NCBI GenBank assembly: GCA_963678705.1
Contig: OY783211.1
Span: 11,670,603 to 11,734,602, forward strand
DNA: 64,000 nt
Direction: 5' to 3'
DNA from: Panorpa germanica
Taxonomy: Eukaryota > Arthropoda > Insecta > Mecoptera > Panorpidae
Position 1 is the first letter of the stretch. Each line of letters starts with the position of its first letter. The notes under the pieces were generated by a model that was given only the letters and a program-made list of their open reading frames with translations, was not told the origin of the DNA and searched no databases. The position numbers were made by a program, and so were the translations under genes. Below are positions 11,728-25,720 of this stretch, in pieces.

Positions 11728-12050
11728 CAAAACTCCAGCTCACCTGTACAAATTTAATATTAAATCTGGCGATAGATGTCAATGTGGTGAAGAAGGAACT
11801 TTGGATCATATTATATTTGAATGCATAAATTATAGCTTAGAAAGATCAAAATTTAATAGTGATATATTAGCTGTGATTAAAACTTTTCCTGTTAATACTA
11901 AATTTTTGTTAAGTGATTCAAAATTAATTAGTGAATTATTGAAATATTTAGAAATTTGTATCATTGAATTATAAATTATAAAAGATGTATAAAAAATGTT
12001 TGATGGTGGCTATGACGAAAGAAAGTCAAGGTAAATAAATATAAAAAAAA
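11728..12050 (+). mobile_element. LINE 3' end: C-terminal Zn-binding segment
   Basis: From about 11732 a plus-strand frame encodes SGDRCQCGEEGTLDHIIFEC and continues to a TAA at 11971-11973. The C-x-C-x5-T-x2-H-x4-C signature is typical of the region after reverse transcriptase/RNase H in Jockey-, I- and R1-like non-LTR retrotransposons. The frame follows a SSP-Y segment, as in those families. A short 3' UTR ends in an A-rich tail near 12040. The 5' part of the element is missing, the usual result of incomplete target-primed reverse transcription. Target duplications were not found. Confidence 0.75.
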
Positions 12051-13751
12051 AACCATTGAGTTGATACTAGGAAAAATATTCCCTTCACATTCGCATTGTG
12101 GTTTGGAATGGCAACTAGGTGTTCGCATGGCTTTATTAGACCTCAATAATAGATATAATACTATTTTTATAATATAATGCTTTATATTATATTTATATAC
12201 TGTATATATCGGTAAAAAATTTAGACTCCATTTGAGCAAAGCCATTGCTTTGCTTGAGTTTTGATTTTTGTTTCATTTTCAAATGTGTAACGATTATAAC
12301 TACTAGCGCGTTTTGTTTTCTTTTGATTTGCATTCCTGTATGGCTTACAACAAATAATTATTAAAGACATTGCCATCAATTAAAGACATCATTAATCAAT
12401 AAATCATTACAAAACATAATTTATTTGTTAAATATAACAACAAACCTTCTTCTTATTTATAAATAAAGTTATTAATCATTTCAATGAAATAATTAGCAGT
12501 CAGAGTGTCCCCATTGTTTCTGTGCCCCCATTGAAGTTTTAACAAAAGTAGACAGAGATATATCCTGCAAGAGAGAGTGAGCATGATACTTAACATTTTA
12601 AACTATTATCTATAAATTATAAACATCATTAATTATAACAGATTATTATCAGAAAGCCATAAAATTATATGGTAAATAAAAGACATGGACGTGCCGACAA
12701 ATAGCGCTATTAATTATGTATCTAAGTAAATATTAAATATAGAAAATAAATTGATTATATAAGATGATTATATTGAAAATAAGACTAACAACATTCGCTA
12801 GAAGTGTCTGGGGTCTGACTTGTATTCCCATAGAAACTGCTATTTTAGTATCAGCAAAAATTTACTTTTATCTAGAATTTAATTGAATGTTTTGAACTAA
12901 GGTTTTTATTTTCTTTAACTACTAGCCATGATTAATTATTGATTACGTTTGTTTACAGAATATAACGATAAAACGAAATAAGGAAACTAAACAAACTGTT
13001 TGGATGGACAAAAATGTTAATAATTATATAACAATCATTTATTTATAATCAATTCCAATCGAATAGGTATATTGTCAGGTCGCTTAACCAATCAGAATGT
13101 GCTCCTCCTACTCCTAGTGTTGTATGCTAATGTCCCATGCCGAAATCTCTGGCTGTTCTCATTAAAAGGCATTATACACAGTTGAGCACTTTAAAAAGTC
13201 TAGCTCTCGCATGATGTGCGCAATTGATACCAATTAAATAGCATAAAATATTAAAATTCTGGGTATTGTTGACAAATACTATTGATTACTATTTCCAATA
13301 CCATTGTATGCAATGATTTAATACCTTTAATAATAATCCTTAATTTATTTAATTAAAAATTATTAAATTTATAAAATAAAATAAAAATAAACCAGATGAA
13401 GCTACAGATTTAAAACTAACATATGTTCCAATTAAACATCCGCACAATGGGATCGCATTGTGCTCTGTAATTGGAAAACATCCTCTTTGTTTTATTACTG
13501 TGCACGTGTTACTGAGACACGTGCAAGAGCATATCCGCTGGTTCGTAAGTCACAAAAAGTTGCATCCCTGATGAATGGAGACATTTGTACCTTTGCATGA
13601 AGTTATCCCTAGACCTAGATTGAAGTCATAGCGATATATAGTAGTATTCATATGGCCAAATAGCGCTAACACGTGGAAAATGGGTTACGCATAACAAGAA
13701 ATCGCATTGTAAGAAACGTATAGAATAATTTAAATATTTGTTGATGCATAT
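12051..13751. other. Gene-poor AT-rich DNA
   Basis: No gene recognised. A minus-strand open stretch at 11976-12245 overlaps the LINE tail and has no domain. Confidence 0.45.
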
Positions 13752-13763
13752 ATTGACTACACT

Positions 13764-14134
13764 TTTTTTTTTTTTTAATTTCATTTATTAAATTTAATAG
13801 CACCTCCTAGGCTTCCGCCCATATGTGCTGCTTTTTCCACTTATTCTATCCCCCTTAATTTTTACATTTCAATTACATTAATATATAATTATATAAGAAC
13901 AAATAAAAGATGCACAAAGGAACTTATTATAACTCATTTTATCTAATTTACTGTTCAATCTCATCCGCCGTGAAATTATCCCAATTCCCTTGCTCTAATT
14001 AATTCCTCTCCTTCACTTCCTATTATTGTCTCTGCATCTCTTCTTCTTCTTACATCATCATTTTTCAATAGCATTTTTCTAGTTTCAAAAATCTCCTTCG
14101 CATACTCATTATAATATCGATACCTAATCTCTTC
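13764..14134 (-). mobile_element. 5'-truncated LINE 3' end with perfect 12-bp target duplication
   Basis: Bounded by identical 12-bp direct repeats, ATTGACTACACT, at 13752-13763 and 14135-14146. On the minus strand the insertion holds the end of an open frame (residues such as EEIRYRYYNEYAKEIFETRK, stop at 13976-13978), a short 3' UTR and a poly(A) tail seen here as the T run from 13764. Terminal poly(A), 5' truncation and a target duplication are the signature of LINE retroposition. The charged, Arg/Glu-rich C-terminus fits a LINE ORF2 end. Family not assigned. Confidence 0.82.
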
Positions 14135-14146
14135 ATTGACTACACT

Positions 14147-17100
14147 GTACAATTGATGCACAATGAATATATGATAAAGACAAGTGCCGGCCAAACACTT
14201 TTTGTATAGTACGTCATTTTGATTTGCGCCGCTAGATAACACAATTATTCACATAGATCTTCTTCTCTTCTGATTCATATAATTTTCTTCAATCCTCATT
14301 GTTCTAAATTTATCGATGTGTAGGATTATATGGCTTGTAGCTTGTAGCAGCATCTCAAGATCAACAACTTAACTTAACAACTTTCCTAACTTCTTCGTCG
14401 ACGGCTGACATCTTATATTGTTTACTACAGTGAATACCAAGTAATACTGTAACGGTGGGCTTAAATTATCATTTCCGGTTACCATGACAGATTTTTTATG
14501 TTACACAATACTATTTTCTTTAAACTTTGGATTTATCTTTATATTTGTTTTCCTGGTAAACCCCCAGAGCCATTTCAAGAAAAACATTTATGAGTGAACT
14601 TTTACACTGCAAATAAATATATCTAAGAAAACATTGAAATTATTACAGTATATTACATACAAAGTGTGTCATATTATGTGCTTCATAAATCGCTGACTCT
14701 TTGAAAAGCGTACTCGTATTTCAAATAAGTTTTAGAATGAAGTAAATGCGAGTTATTCGATTAACTATAAAATAATTACAATGACAAAAGATCATATCAA
14801 GACAAATGTTTAAAGATCGTAATTAAATTAGCTCAATGATTTATAAATCATTAACACTTATAAAATGTATTGTCTAGAGAAGTTAAAAATAACTTTTTCT
14901 TATCTCCCAAGTGAAGTTTTTTATCCTGTACTGCTGTATAGCATCATGGAGATGGAGATGGACTTAGTTTATGTTATTCAATGCAAATAAAACAGATAAT
15001 GAAACGTTGGCAGCACAACATCGCTTTTATGCGTTACTAGCATAAAAGGAAATATTTATTTTGAAGCTACCGTGAGGTATATGTGTTTTCTTTTATAATC
15101 ATTAAATGTAATACACATTGGAAAATCTATTTATATAAATATTTATTTAAAAATATAAAGCAATGGTGAAGATATAAGCTGTTTCGTAGAACAAGTTTTC
15201 CGGGAGGTTCGTCGACTATCGCCACCTCGCATTGAGTAGTAGCATGCAATTTACAGCAAAGAATTTTACAATGTTTATGTAAATAAAACAACGTCAACTA
15301 TTTTCACCCCCCACCCTTTCAAAATTACTTACCTAACACACAAACTCACCGACCATCCCTGATAATTATCTACCAACAATTTACTTCATCAATAAGCCTT
15401 CATTAGTAATTAAAAGTAATAACACAGCTCAAGATATTTTCACAAGAACTGGAAATTCATAAATACAGTGATTAAAACGTTGTGACCTTAGAAATTTCTT
15501 TTATCCATATCATTGATCTCATTTTCATTTTACTTTTGGGAAAATTACTGAAAATTGAAAAGTTCTCATACTAACAAATTGTTTTTTGTTCATTTTATAT
15601 ATTTTTCTTTATAGAATTTTTTTTTTATATTATTTATTACTTTATTAACCTCCCGTGTTTGTTTATTGAAATAGTCATAGCTTTACAATCGATTTTTAAT
15701 CTATTTTCTAAGAAGTTATCGACCTAAAACTTAGCAAACGAATAAAATAGACGCTTCCTGTAAACACCGCCTTTTTGATTGAGAAACCAAAATTTATAAC
15801 AGCTGTAGCGATGAATAGATCATTCTTGTTGTCGGGATATAAAGTATAAGAAAAAGCAGAACAATGTTAGGGGTGATAAATAGCTACGTGCCTGGGAAGC
15901 CCGAGAAATTATATATAAAAAAAATCGAATAAAATAATCCTCAAGTTGGATTCCTAACAATCCTAAGAAAAGCATTAGAGAAAGTTGCACTGGTAAACCC
16001 AACCCAATAGTCTTGCTGCTTGATAAACAAAGCACCATCAATAATTATCATCAATACATTGGAAGAGATAGCTTTCATGGAACGTCCGGTTACTCACCTT
16101 TTAAGAAACGGGATGATAGCACCCAGAGAACGAAGAACTATCACCCGTTGACTCATCAGAGGCAACGCCCTACGATATCTTTGCATAAATCCTTAGTGTT
16201 ACCAAGTGTCGGTGATCTAACTTTTGACCCCTTTAATTGTTAACAATCTTTTTTTCTTGGAAACAACATTAACAAGACATGCGAATATGTCAATAAAGCT
16301 TTTATGTTTCTTTTCAATTATCACGTGATTAATGCATGATAGAAACGCAACCAGATGTGGTGGTGGCAATAACAAACTACGTAACCTTGAGTCGTACTAC
16401 AGCTTATGTGTTATGTAGTATGCCAGTATACATGTATGTGGAGGAAGTACCCATGTCCAGCATAATATTCTAATGATATATTGGTTTTAAATAATAGATC
16501 CTTTCTATTAAATAGTTTATGATGATGGCTACTATACTCGTAGCGTACAATGTGTCTTTATCTACTAATACCAATATAAAGCGTGGGAAGTAGAAGGAAG
16601 GAGAAGGAGCGGAAGTAGTTATAAAGATGGACAAAATATTTCAAAATAGGAACTGTAAGAAGGAAGCAAAGAAGTACAAAGTAGAAGAAGAAGAAAGAGA
16701 AGGAGCGGTGCCGAGGAAAGAGGAAGTAAAGAACAGAGGAGAAATTGTTAATGGAAAAATGTATTAGAGTTTTGGAAGAAGTTTAAGTTTAAGCAGCGAT
16801 AAGTACTTTAAATATGACAATAAAATCTAATTATAAGAAGTTCTGTAAGATGAATAAATATCTATACCTAATATAAAGCAAACGCTATCGTTGTGCTCTT
16901 TCTTTTTCCACTCTACTTCTTTCCTGTATTTCTGCTTCTAATGCTGTACAACATCTTCTATACCTTTTCTCATTCTTCCCGTTCTTTGTTATTTTATATG
17001 TTTATCGTTTTACCTTTTACTATCTGTAGATGTTGAAAGTACGTAGTAAAATAAGGATAATTTCGACGGTTAAGAAGATTATGAAAAGAAGATTATGAAC

Positions 17101-20100
17101 TATTTTGATTCCAAAGTCTACTAGTCTAGAAAAAATAAAAATCAATGACAGGAGCCTATTATACAACATCATTAATCCATTTAAAAGAACATTAGAGCCT
17201 TAATTAGAGCCTAAAATGTGATCTTTGTTAAGATAACACCGTCCCATCGACAACATAGGAATTAGACTTCGAATTGATTCCTCATGCATCCTTTCCTTAG
17301 TTTGGTTTCTTCCTACTTCCAAATTTGAAATTTCACTTTATCAAAAAGCAGTTCAAAAAAATAATAAAAAGAAAAATGTATTTTTTGTATTTGGAACTAA
17401 ATTTTGTTGAGAAATAAAATTCATTTTTTACATACGAGTATTAATATTTTGAATTAGATCTTATAATATAAAGGAATGATTATTAAATAAATTTGTGTAA
17501 AGGAAATGTAACTTCTTTTTTGTTGGAAGTTTACACGCGATAATATCAATTTTGTTTTGAATTTATAAGATGTTATCGTGGCATTTCGCGATCTTTGGCA
17601 CTGTAAACCTTCTGATGTTTTAATATAATAAAACACTAGACCACAAATTTAAAGATGGCTGACAGCTTTGGGCAAACTTAAGTTGCTTAACTTATCGCGT
17701 GTAATTAAAAAAGGAGTCAGAAGGAAGGACAGGAGATGCTTTTAGCAAAATAAAATGAAATTAGTAAATTAGCATAGTATCATCAGAAAAAATATTTGTT
17801 CCGAACCTCATGCTTCCTTTATTCTCGAAAATAGATATTATTGATCTATGCATAATAAAAACTATGTGGCTGAAAGTAGTAATATGTAGAGTGTCTCATA
17901 TTATGTTATATACATTTTACTCATTCTTAATTATTCAAAACAGGACTACAATCAATATGTGAATTATCTAGTAGCCCACTGCAAATAAAACATATTATTC
18001 TTCGATGCTTCAAGTACTCTTAACGCAGATAAAACTGTAATATGCCTGAAAACTATAAGCAGATATTTGAATGCAGAGAAAGTCTTATGTAACATAAATA
18101 TTTATAAATGTATATATTGTTGTAACTGGTAATAATTATAGAAAATTGATGCTCTCGTCATAGCAATATTCTATTAATTTTAACAAATCATTCAAATGAT
18201 GGGAAGAAGTGGGACGATGTGCCCATGATTCTCAAACAAAGGCTCAAACCACTTTTTTAATATTTGCAAATAGTAACTTGCAAAAAAGCTGACAACTAAA
18301 CTGTAAAGCAATCGTGCCTATCGGAAAGCTATACTGTGAATGAATCAACGCAGTGTAAAGACCCGAAACTCAGCGACACCCACAATGGACGGCGCTGACC
18401 CCATAATTTCACAGTGACGTGGATTTACACGTAGTCGTGTGAATAAATATACGTAGGTTTACATACTTCTTATACATACACACATTTCTTATAACTATAC
18501 AATAATATTTCTTTTTTACGTTGGTATTAGATAGCAACAATATAGTGTTTAGTTTATTTCACTTATACGATACGCTATCAAAAAATACAAATTAGTCATC
18601 TCCTTGATTTGAGGTAAGTAATACGGTTAATAAAATAAACAGTTACATAACGAATAGATATACTAATTATCTAAACAACAAACAAAAACAAAAAACATTT
18701 GAAAGTCAAGTTTTGCTTTAAAGTTAAAATCCCACAAATCTATCATGTCTCGCAACGCTGATGATAATTATAAATAAAAAATTTATTGTTAATATTATCC
18801 CCACCATTGATTGGTACCAATAATATTAGCACTAATGCCATAATTGAAATACAAACAGGATAGAAAGAGCTATAAAACATGAAATTGATAAGAAATATGA
18901 ATTTAAGAGGGACATTACAAGTTTCAATTTCAGTGTTAAGCTGTGCTTGCACCCACTAGGTTAACAAGAACCAACAATTATATAATTATTTTTATATAAT
19001 ATATACTTAATATTAATATTTTAATTTATTCAAAATATATTTTTATTCTCTTAAATTCTAATAATAAATATATTTTTGTAACATTTTAAAAGTAACAATT
19101 AATATATTATTATTAAACACAAACAATTAAAATTAGTGTTAAATTAAAGTTAAGAAGCAGAACAATTATGTAAGTAATATTTTTATTTATTATTAATTTA
19201 GTATATTAACAAATTAATATTATATTATTTTATTTATCAAATATTAATAACTTATTATTATTCATTATTCATTCAACCAATATTGTTTCTTCATTATTAT
19301 TAAAAATCAAAAATTTTACTCGAACCAAAAAAATTGATGTTATATTGTTATAAATTTCGTTTTCGATTAAATAATAACGTTTTCGTTTTCGTGAACCAAA
19401 ATTTGAAAATCAGATTAATTTTTTTAGTAAAATATTTAATTATTTCCAGTGATAGTTTTAACATTACAAAACGAGTGAGATGTCTGTATCAATATCTTAA
19501 ACTGAATAAAAACTTTTAAAAAACAAAAACAAAGAATTTACAAAGGAATTTATAGTACATATCTTCTTATCTCTTTAAAAATGTAATAAGTTGTACAACA
19601 TGATTATTTATAATCATCTGTTATAAATAAAAGAATTTTTAAACCGATACTATTCATTTCTCTCAACCCTGAATCGAAAATAACATTTCATCTACGTTTT
19701 CGTTCTTATTTTCAATTCTATTTTAAATCAATTTTTCAACAACGTTACATTTAATTAACGTGAATCTCACAAAACAAATGTTACCTGTTTAAATCTTCCA
19801 TTTTGAGCACTAGCATATTTATAAATCTTCATAATATACGTTTTTTTAAGAAGTAGCAACTTTTAAATAGGACTTTATTTTAATTTAGATTAAATATTAA
19901 TAGTTTTTGTTTAAGTTAAATACTACCTGAATGTAATTCATATTTAGTGATTTTCCGGGATTATTATTTTTAGCAGTTTGCAATAATTGTTAATTAAAAA
20001 GAGAAAGAACTGAATTAATATGATGAATAAATAAATACCCAATAGACATCAATTTAATGAAATAAATAGAAATAATTTGAGCAAGATTTTTATGAACGAC

Positions 20101-22834
20101 TGAATAGAAAACGAACACGTTCCAGACAAAAAACTCATGATATGTAATAGAAATTAAGTAGAATTTACTCCAAAATGTTTACTGGGGAGTATATTTCTAT
20201 TCTTGAGTTTATAATAACATCTCTTCAGATACTAAAGATACGAAAGATATGTAGAGATGCATCTTACGGAAAATGTGAGTCACAAATGAAGTTTGTGTAT
20301 TTAAAAATTCACTGTTAAATACCACCTTCTATTTTAAATATGTCCACTTTGTTTCTATTTAGTAATACATATTTTTTACTTTTTACACATATTTTAGATT
20401 AAATTTTTCACCTTTTTGACTTTTGTCTTCACTTTTCAAATGAAGATATATGTCTGTGCATGAGTATTATCCATGACAGACAGCGCGACTACGTTACGAT
20501 GTAATAACTACTAACTAGAAAACTTTTGAGGGTGTTACATTCGTAGTTAAAGTTTAAATAGATCAGTGCAATTTGAATTTAACATAAAAATAATTTATGG
20601 TGATGGTTCTTTTTATTTCTGATGTTCATTTTAACATTCGAAATAAGTAGATAAAAAGTCCCGACCAATATGTTCCATGTATTATGTTTTACGGGGTACG
20701 GGGTTTTCCCTGTCCTATTTCTTCTCTTTCCATATCATCCCTTTCTTTCACTTTTATTTAAATAAGATCGCTAAACATTGCAAAACAGATTAACCCCCTA
20801 AATCTCAAAATAATTTAAATTCAAGAACTAACACATGCATCATTAAATCAAAAAAGCAATATACGATAATGGGATTGAATCTTAGATAACTTCTTAACGT
20901 AATTGAAATCTGATTTACGTATTCATAATTATATAACCTAAAATAATTATTTTTAATTAAAATATCAGATGTAAACTAATCCAACCCACTTATTATCAGT
21001 CTTTTTTTTTAAACTTAAGCGTCATTTTGAATCGGATGTTCCAAAAACCTTAAAAACTTATATAATTGTTTAATTTATACAAATAAATATTTATAAATTA
21101 GGTTATTTATTTTTAACATATAAAATAAACAATATAAGTTAGCTTCAAGCACGTTCAACATTTTTTCTACAACATTTTCTAAAATAAATCAAACACTATC
21201 TCAAAACTAGAGCAGTCTTATCATTAAAAATAAATAAATATTAACTGGTATGTTATATTTTGTAGATTTATTTTGTTTTATTTATTTTTTTAGTTAATAA
21301 ATAATATTGTTATTTATATTTATACATAAGTAATCTAAATTCCATTCATTCATTAATTTGGCGCTAAAGTTGGCATTAATTACAGTGCTCCGAAGTCCGC
21401 TTCGATTCTTCCACGAAATAATGGACCATTAAAAACGTTAATTAGGGCAAGATTGTAATCAGTGTTGATAATAGTCGTTAAATGCTGATACGGAAATACA
21501 TGGAACATATCTAATTGATCAAAGGATTGCCTAATTTAAGAATAGTTTGACCTCTTGCTATTATGCTTCACTGACACTTCCTTAGTAAGATAAAAAGTCT
21601 AAAGATCACAATTATTAAGAGGTTACCACATTTATCAAAGAGATGCAAGGTTTGTTTCTTTCGGGACTCTGCTGAAAACTATATAGCTCCAAATCACTTT
21701 CAGGGTGAAGAAATTCCCTACAATATCCTTACAAACAATTCTTCGTATCGTAGTAATGTCGAACAGCGTGATTACAATTTGAGTAAGACATTTCGAAGCA
21801 CGTTCTAAGCCTCAGGTAGAAAATATATAACTTTCGCTTCCGTTTTTTTTCCAAAATGCCTTCGAAACGGATACTCTTTTTTTATTGAATTCTAGAATAT
21901 CGTATATGAATTTTATACACTTCAGAGCCAAATTGCTTGTAACGATGTGTACGTTTCTTTAAATCTTCAAATCATGGTGAGACTCTTCTCCTAATTTATC
22001 ACACAGGCAATTTATTTAATTTTAATTTCTTTACGCGAATGCTTCTATCTACGAATAGGCATATAATACTCGTAAGTTTCTTCTAATATAACATTTATAA
22101 ATAAGGTTTTAAGGTATTCTCCTCTACAATAAGGTAATATCCTCTGTTCATCTTCTAACTTTACATATATTAACTATTTTCCCACATTACGCATATTTTA
22201 TGATTATTACGATTAAACAAATACACATCATTGTTACAATTCATAGAAAACTGCTGATTAATTAAAGATAGATTTCGATAAAGATAAAGATAGACATTTG
22301 TTATCAAACCGACTGGTAATAATGACTAGCGGGTAAAGTGCTTTTTGATCTCGGTAAATAAATGGATAGTTTCCAGTGACAGCTGCTTTATTATTTAAAG
22401 ATCATGATGACACAGTTGACGAGAGCATTGATGCTGATTGATAGACTGGTGTACGTACATAATCAATCATAAACTTATTAGGCAGCGGTGTAATTCACGT
22501 ATAAGGAGTCCACGACTGCCAAGATAGTATGAAGTCGTTGGTGATAGAACTTAGCATCGGAAATAGGCGGATGTTAATTAAATGAAATTAAAAAATCATC
22601 CATTTGCTTGTCGTAATAGTCAAAACTTTGTAATTGATTTTAGAACTGCTTGCTGATATGGTATCGAACTTAAATTTTGCTCACACACTTTTTGTGACTG
22701 ATAATTAAATGTTTAATTAAAAAAATTAAAAATAGAAAAGAAATTATTACGATTTTGTTTATTATTTAATAAGCTTTTATTTATTTAAAATGTATAAAAT
22801 AATTAATGAATTAAAAAAATTTTATTTATTATAG
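14147..22834. other. Gene desert, AT-rich
   Basis: About 8.7 kb without a supportable gene. Notable texture: a purine-rich run at 16590-16745 (AGAAGG-type units) and an extremely AT-rich block at about 18960-19540. Short frames such as 15820-16041, 16013-16243 and 19334-19519 look like chance. It could be intergenic, or intronic DNA of a gene whose exons are too short to recognise. Confidence 0.45.
16590..16745. repeat. Purine-rich low-complexity tract
   Basis: Imperfect repeats of GAAGGAG / AGAAGAAGAA dominate one strand for about 150 bp. No coding meaning is apparent. Confidence 0.55.
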
Positions 22835-22835
22835 A

Positions 22836-22900
22836 GTTTGTAAATAACAAAAGCATAGGGCGTCTAAATGCTTAATGTAATGCTTTTGTTATTCATAAAC
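22836..22900. other. Strong hairpin (21-bp stem, 23-nt loop)
   Basis: The left arm at 22836-22856 and right arm at 22880-22900 are inverted repeats with only one G-U-type and one mismatched position. The core is AATAACAAAAGCAT / ATGCTTTTGTTATT. This could be a miRNA-like precursor or the remnant of a small palindromic element. Confidence 0.45.
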
Positions 22901-25495
22901 TACTTTCTCAAAAAGCCAAACAAAAACCAAAGTTTTGTGATACCGTAATTTTTTCAATCATCTAAAAAGTTTTTAGTTTAAACCAATTTAAATATTTGGC
23001 TTATCGCGAATTTCTAAATAAAGTTTTATAACACAAAAGGTAGGAGGAAAGAATTCCTTTTTTTTTTTTTTTGTTTTTTGGTGACTTGAGACGCCTCTGA
23101 CAGATAGTTTCTGCACACACGTTTTACACATTTTCTAAAGATAAGGAATTATTTAATAATTATATAATGCTAAAATCTTCTCATTAATTTAAATATTATC
23201 TTAATCAATTAACAAGTAATAATTAAGAACATGGATAAACATTAAAAATACTTGGCCTTTGCACTTGAACCGCGACAACTGGCGTATTTTTCAGGAATAT
23301 TTTATAGAACTTATCTAATAGAAGCTCAGTTTGTGTATTAGAAAATATAACAAATAGGGCAAATTAGATTGTTTACTATTCTAGCACTAAAGCCACGAAT
23401 TCTAAAGTACAAAGTATAATTTCAAGATATGAAGACGGCAATATTTTACTTTATAGAATTATTAGGCTGTAAAGAAAACGTTAGAACAAGCTGGTTATTT
23501 AGTACGTGCCATAGGGACATATACAATTACCTTGAAGTTATCTTGTAGTAAGCCAGTAAGTTAAATCTTGAACACTGCATTACAATTGCTACGTAAGACG
23601 TAGCAAATGAACTTTGCAAACCAAGCGAGCCATGGCCTAGGTTGTTGAACATAGTTGAACTTTACAATAACAATAGAGATAGAGATGCATACGCTTATGG
23701 AATCATCGAATAATTTTAGTACATAAAAGACCCATACATGTGTTTTACATTGTAGAAAATTTTACATTGGGTAAAAATACTCTGGCCCGGGTCATTATTT
23801 TTCAGGAGCAATCAATAATAATGTTCAAATGTAATGCTATCACTTTAATCATATCTGCAAAACATACAACGTACAATAAAAGCAACGTCATAAACACGGT
23901 GTTAAAATCGAAAGAAGACCCGAGATCCTAAGAAGCCTTTCAAACAAAGACTGAACATATAAAAACAGCTAAGAACCACAATGGTTCGCCATGCAAAAAA
24001 TGTTTGTGTCGGCAAAATACTTTCTTTTAAAAAATAGGAGTATATTTTATTCAAATCGGTGAATAAATCAAAATTTATCAAACTGGTGATAATAACATAT
24101 AAATAACTGTTTTATCATCAATAAGAGAAAAGTACAAATTCCTTCCAATCAATCACCACGCTCGCTGTTATATAAATAGCAAAAAAAACAAAGAAAACTA
24201 AAAAAGAAATTTGATATTTCATCATCTACTTAGCGCATTGGAGTCTCGCATATTGAGATCATACTCGTACACACATAATGTTATTTTTAGATGTGTTTTC
24301 TCTTTGAAACCACTTATCTTCTCTTTCCTTATCATTCCTGTTAAAGGTCAGTAATCAGTAAGTAGTGTTACCCAGATTTAATGTTGTTAATTGTTTTATT
24401 CATTGTTATTAAAATTATTTAAAGTGATAAAAAATGGGGCAAAAAACTCATTCGTAAAGTTGAATGAACAAGCAATCATATAAACAAGGAATTACCTAAT
24501 CGTCTGTATCAGGGATGTCCAACATAACCATGATCACATATATCAAGAAAAGTTATCGATTATATTTTTTTTTAATAAATTTTCGCGTACCTCAAATGCT
24601 GATTCATCTGTGTCAGCTAAGATCAATTACTGACATTTTCATCAAAGCAAATACTTTTTCAATACCTTTCAAATATTCCCATAACACTTTCCTTTTCTTT
24701 TTCTTTATAGATTTATACTGCTACATCATATTCGCCAAACATTGTCCATCTATAAGTTGTTACTAAGGTAGTACTGCAATTTTAACCGCATCGTCTGCTA
24801 CGATATCTTGTAATTGTCCTTTGGTGACTATATTTTACAAATATCCCTCTTTAAGTAAAAAATACTTATAAAATTCTGTAAAATTACCGGTCAGTGACCC
24901 TAAAGTTGGGCTATACTGCTCTGTGTGAGTGTAAGAGTATTGTGGTGGGGTTGGACTCCCACAAGGTTCTTCGTCCTCTTGGTAAGAACGTCTAATAAAA
25001 TTAAAGAGCAATGTGCTTAAGTACGATAAGAAGTTGAACAAATAACCTTAAGATGATAAAAAAAAATGGACATTCAACTGTTCAGTCAGTCCATATGTCT
25101 ATCAATTCAACCGACGGATAAATAATAAATCGCCAGTACGTTTCATAAAAACAAAATTGAGTAAATGAAATCATTAATTGAATTTGCTTGGATTATTAAT
25201 ACTTAGGAAAACCTTTTTTAAATTATTAAACATGAAACATAATAAACCAAATTTAATTAAAATAAATTAACTTCAGCGAATATGATCTTGTCATTGAAAT
25301 CGCCTCAAATTCTAAAATAAAAAGAAAAACCTGAAAAAAATTTATTTCTTTAAAATTATGAGAAACCTATTTTAGGTAATATTTAAACCTTTTTGGATAA
25401 TAAATATCATTTGAATTAAATTTTACCAGTATTTAAAGTATACATTTTTTGTATAGAAGAATCAAATATTATTAAAAAAAAATTAAGAGAGTGTT
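22901..25495. other. Gene-poor AT-rich DNA
   Basis: No gene recognised. Short frames at 23740-23931, 24515-24766 and 24835-25041 have no domain or splice support. Confidence 0.45.
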
Positions 25496-25499
25496 AAAC

Positions 25500-25720
25500 A
25501 TGTATTTATTAGCAATTTACTAAACATAGTTACGTATATTTAACGTTTGCTTAACATAACAAAAGTTACCTGTTACGTAAACCTAAACCACATTGTTTTG
25601 TGACCCTTTTTATTGGTTAAGGAAAAATAAATCTACCTTTTGCGAATTAAGATAACCATAAAACTGCTTAAGACCTTTCTATTGATCAAAAAAGCTGATA
25701 AAATCCTTATTACGGAAGAA
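25500..25720 (+). repeat. Dispersed repeat B, copy 1
   Basis: Diverged but collinear with a segment inside SREBP intron 11 (about 38780-38990). Shared landmarks are TAACAAAAGTTACCT, TTACGTAA, TTTTGTGA and AAAATAAATCTACC. Probably an old interspersed element. Confidence 0.5.

Noticed and set aside
11422-11757. 111-codon Ser/Phe/Leu-rich frame
   Set aside because: Pyrimidine-rich low-complexity DNA leading into a LINE fragment; no conserved motif.
15820-16243. Overlapping frames on opposite strands
   Set aside because: No motif, no splice context; typical of chance frames.
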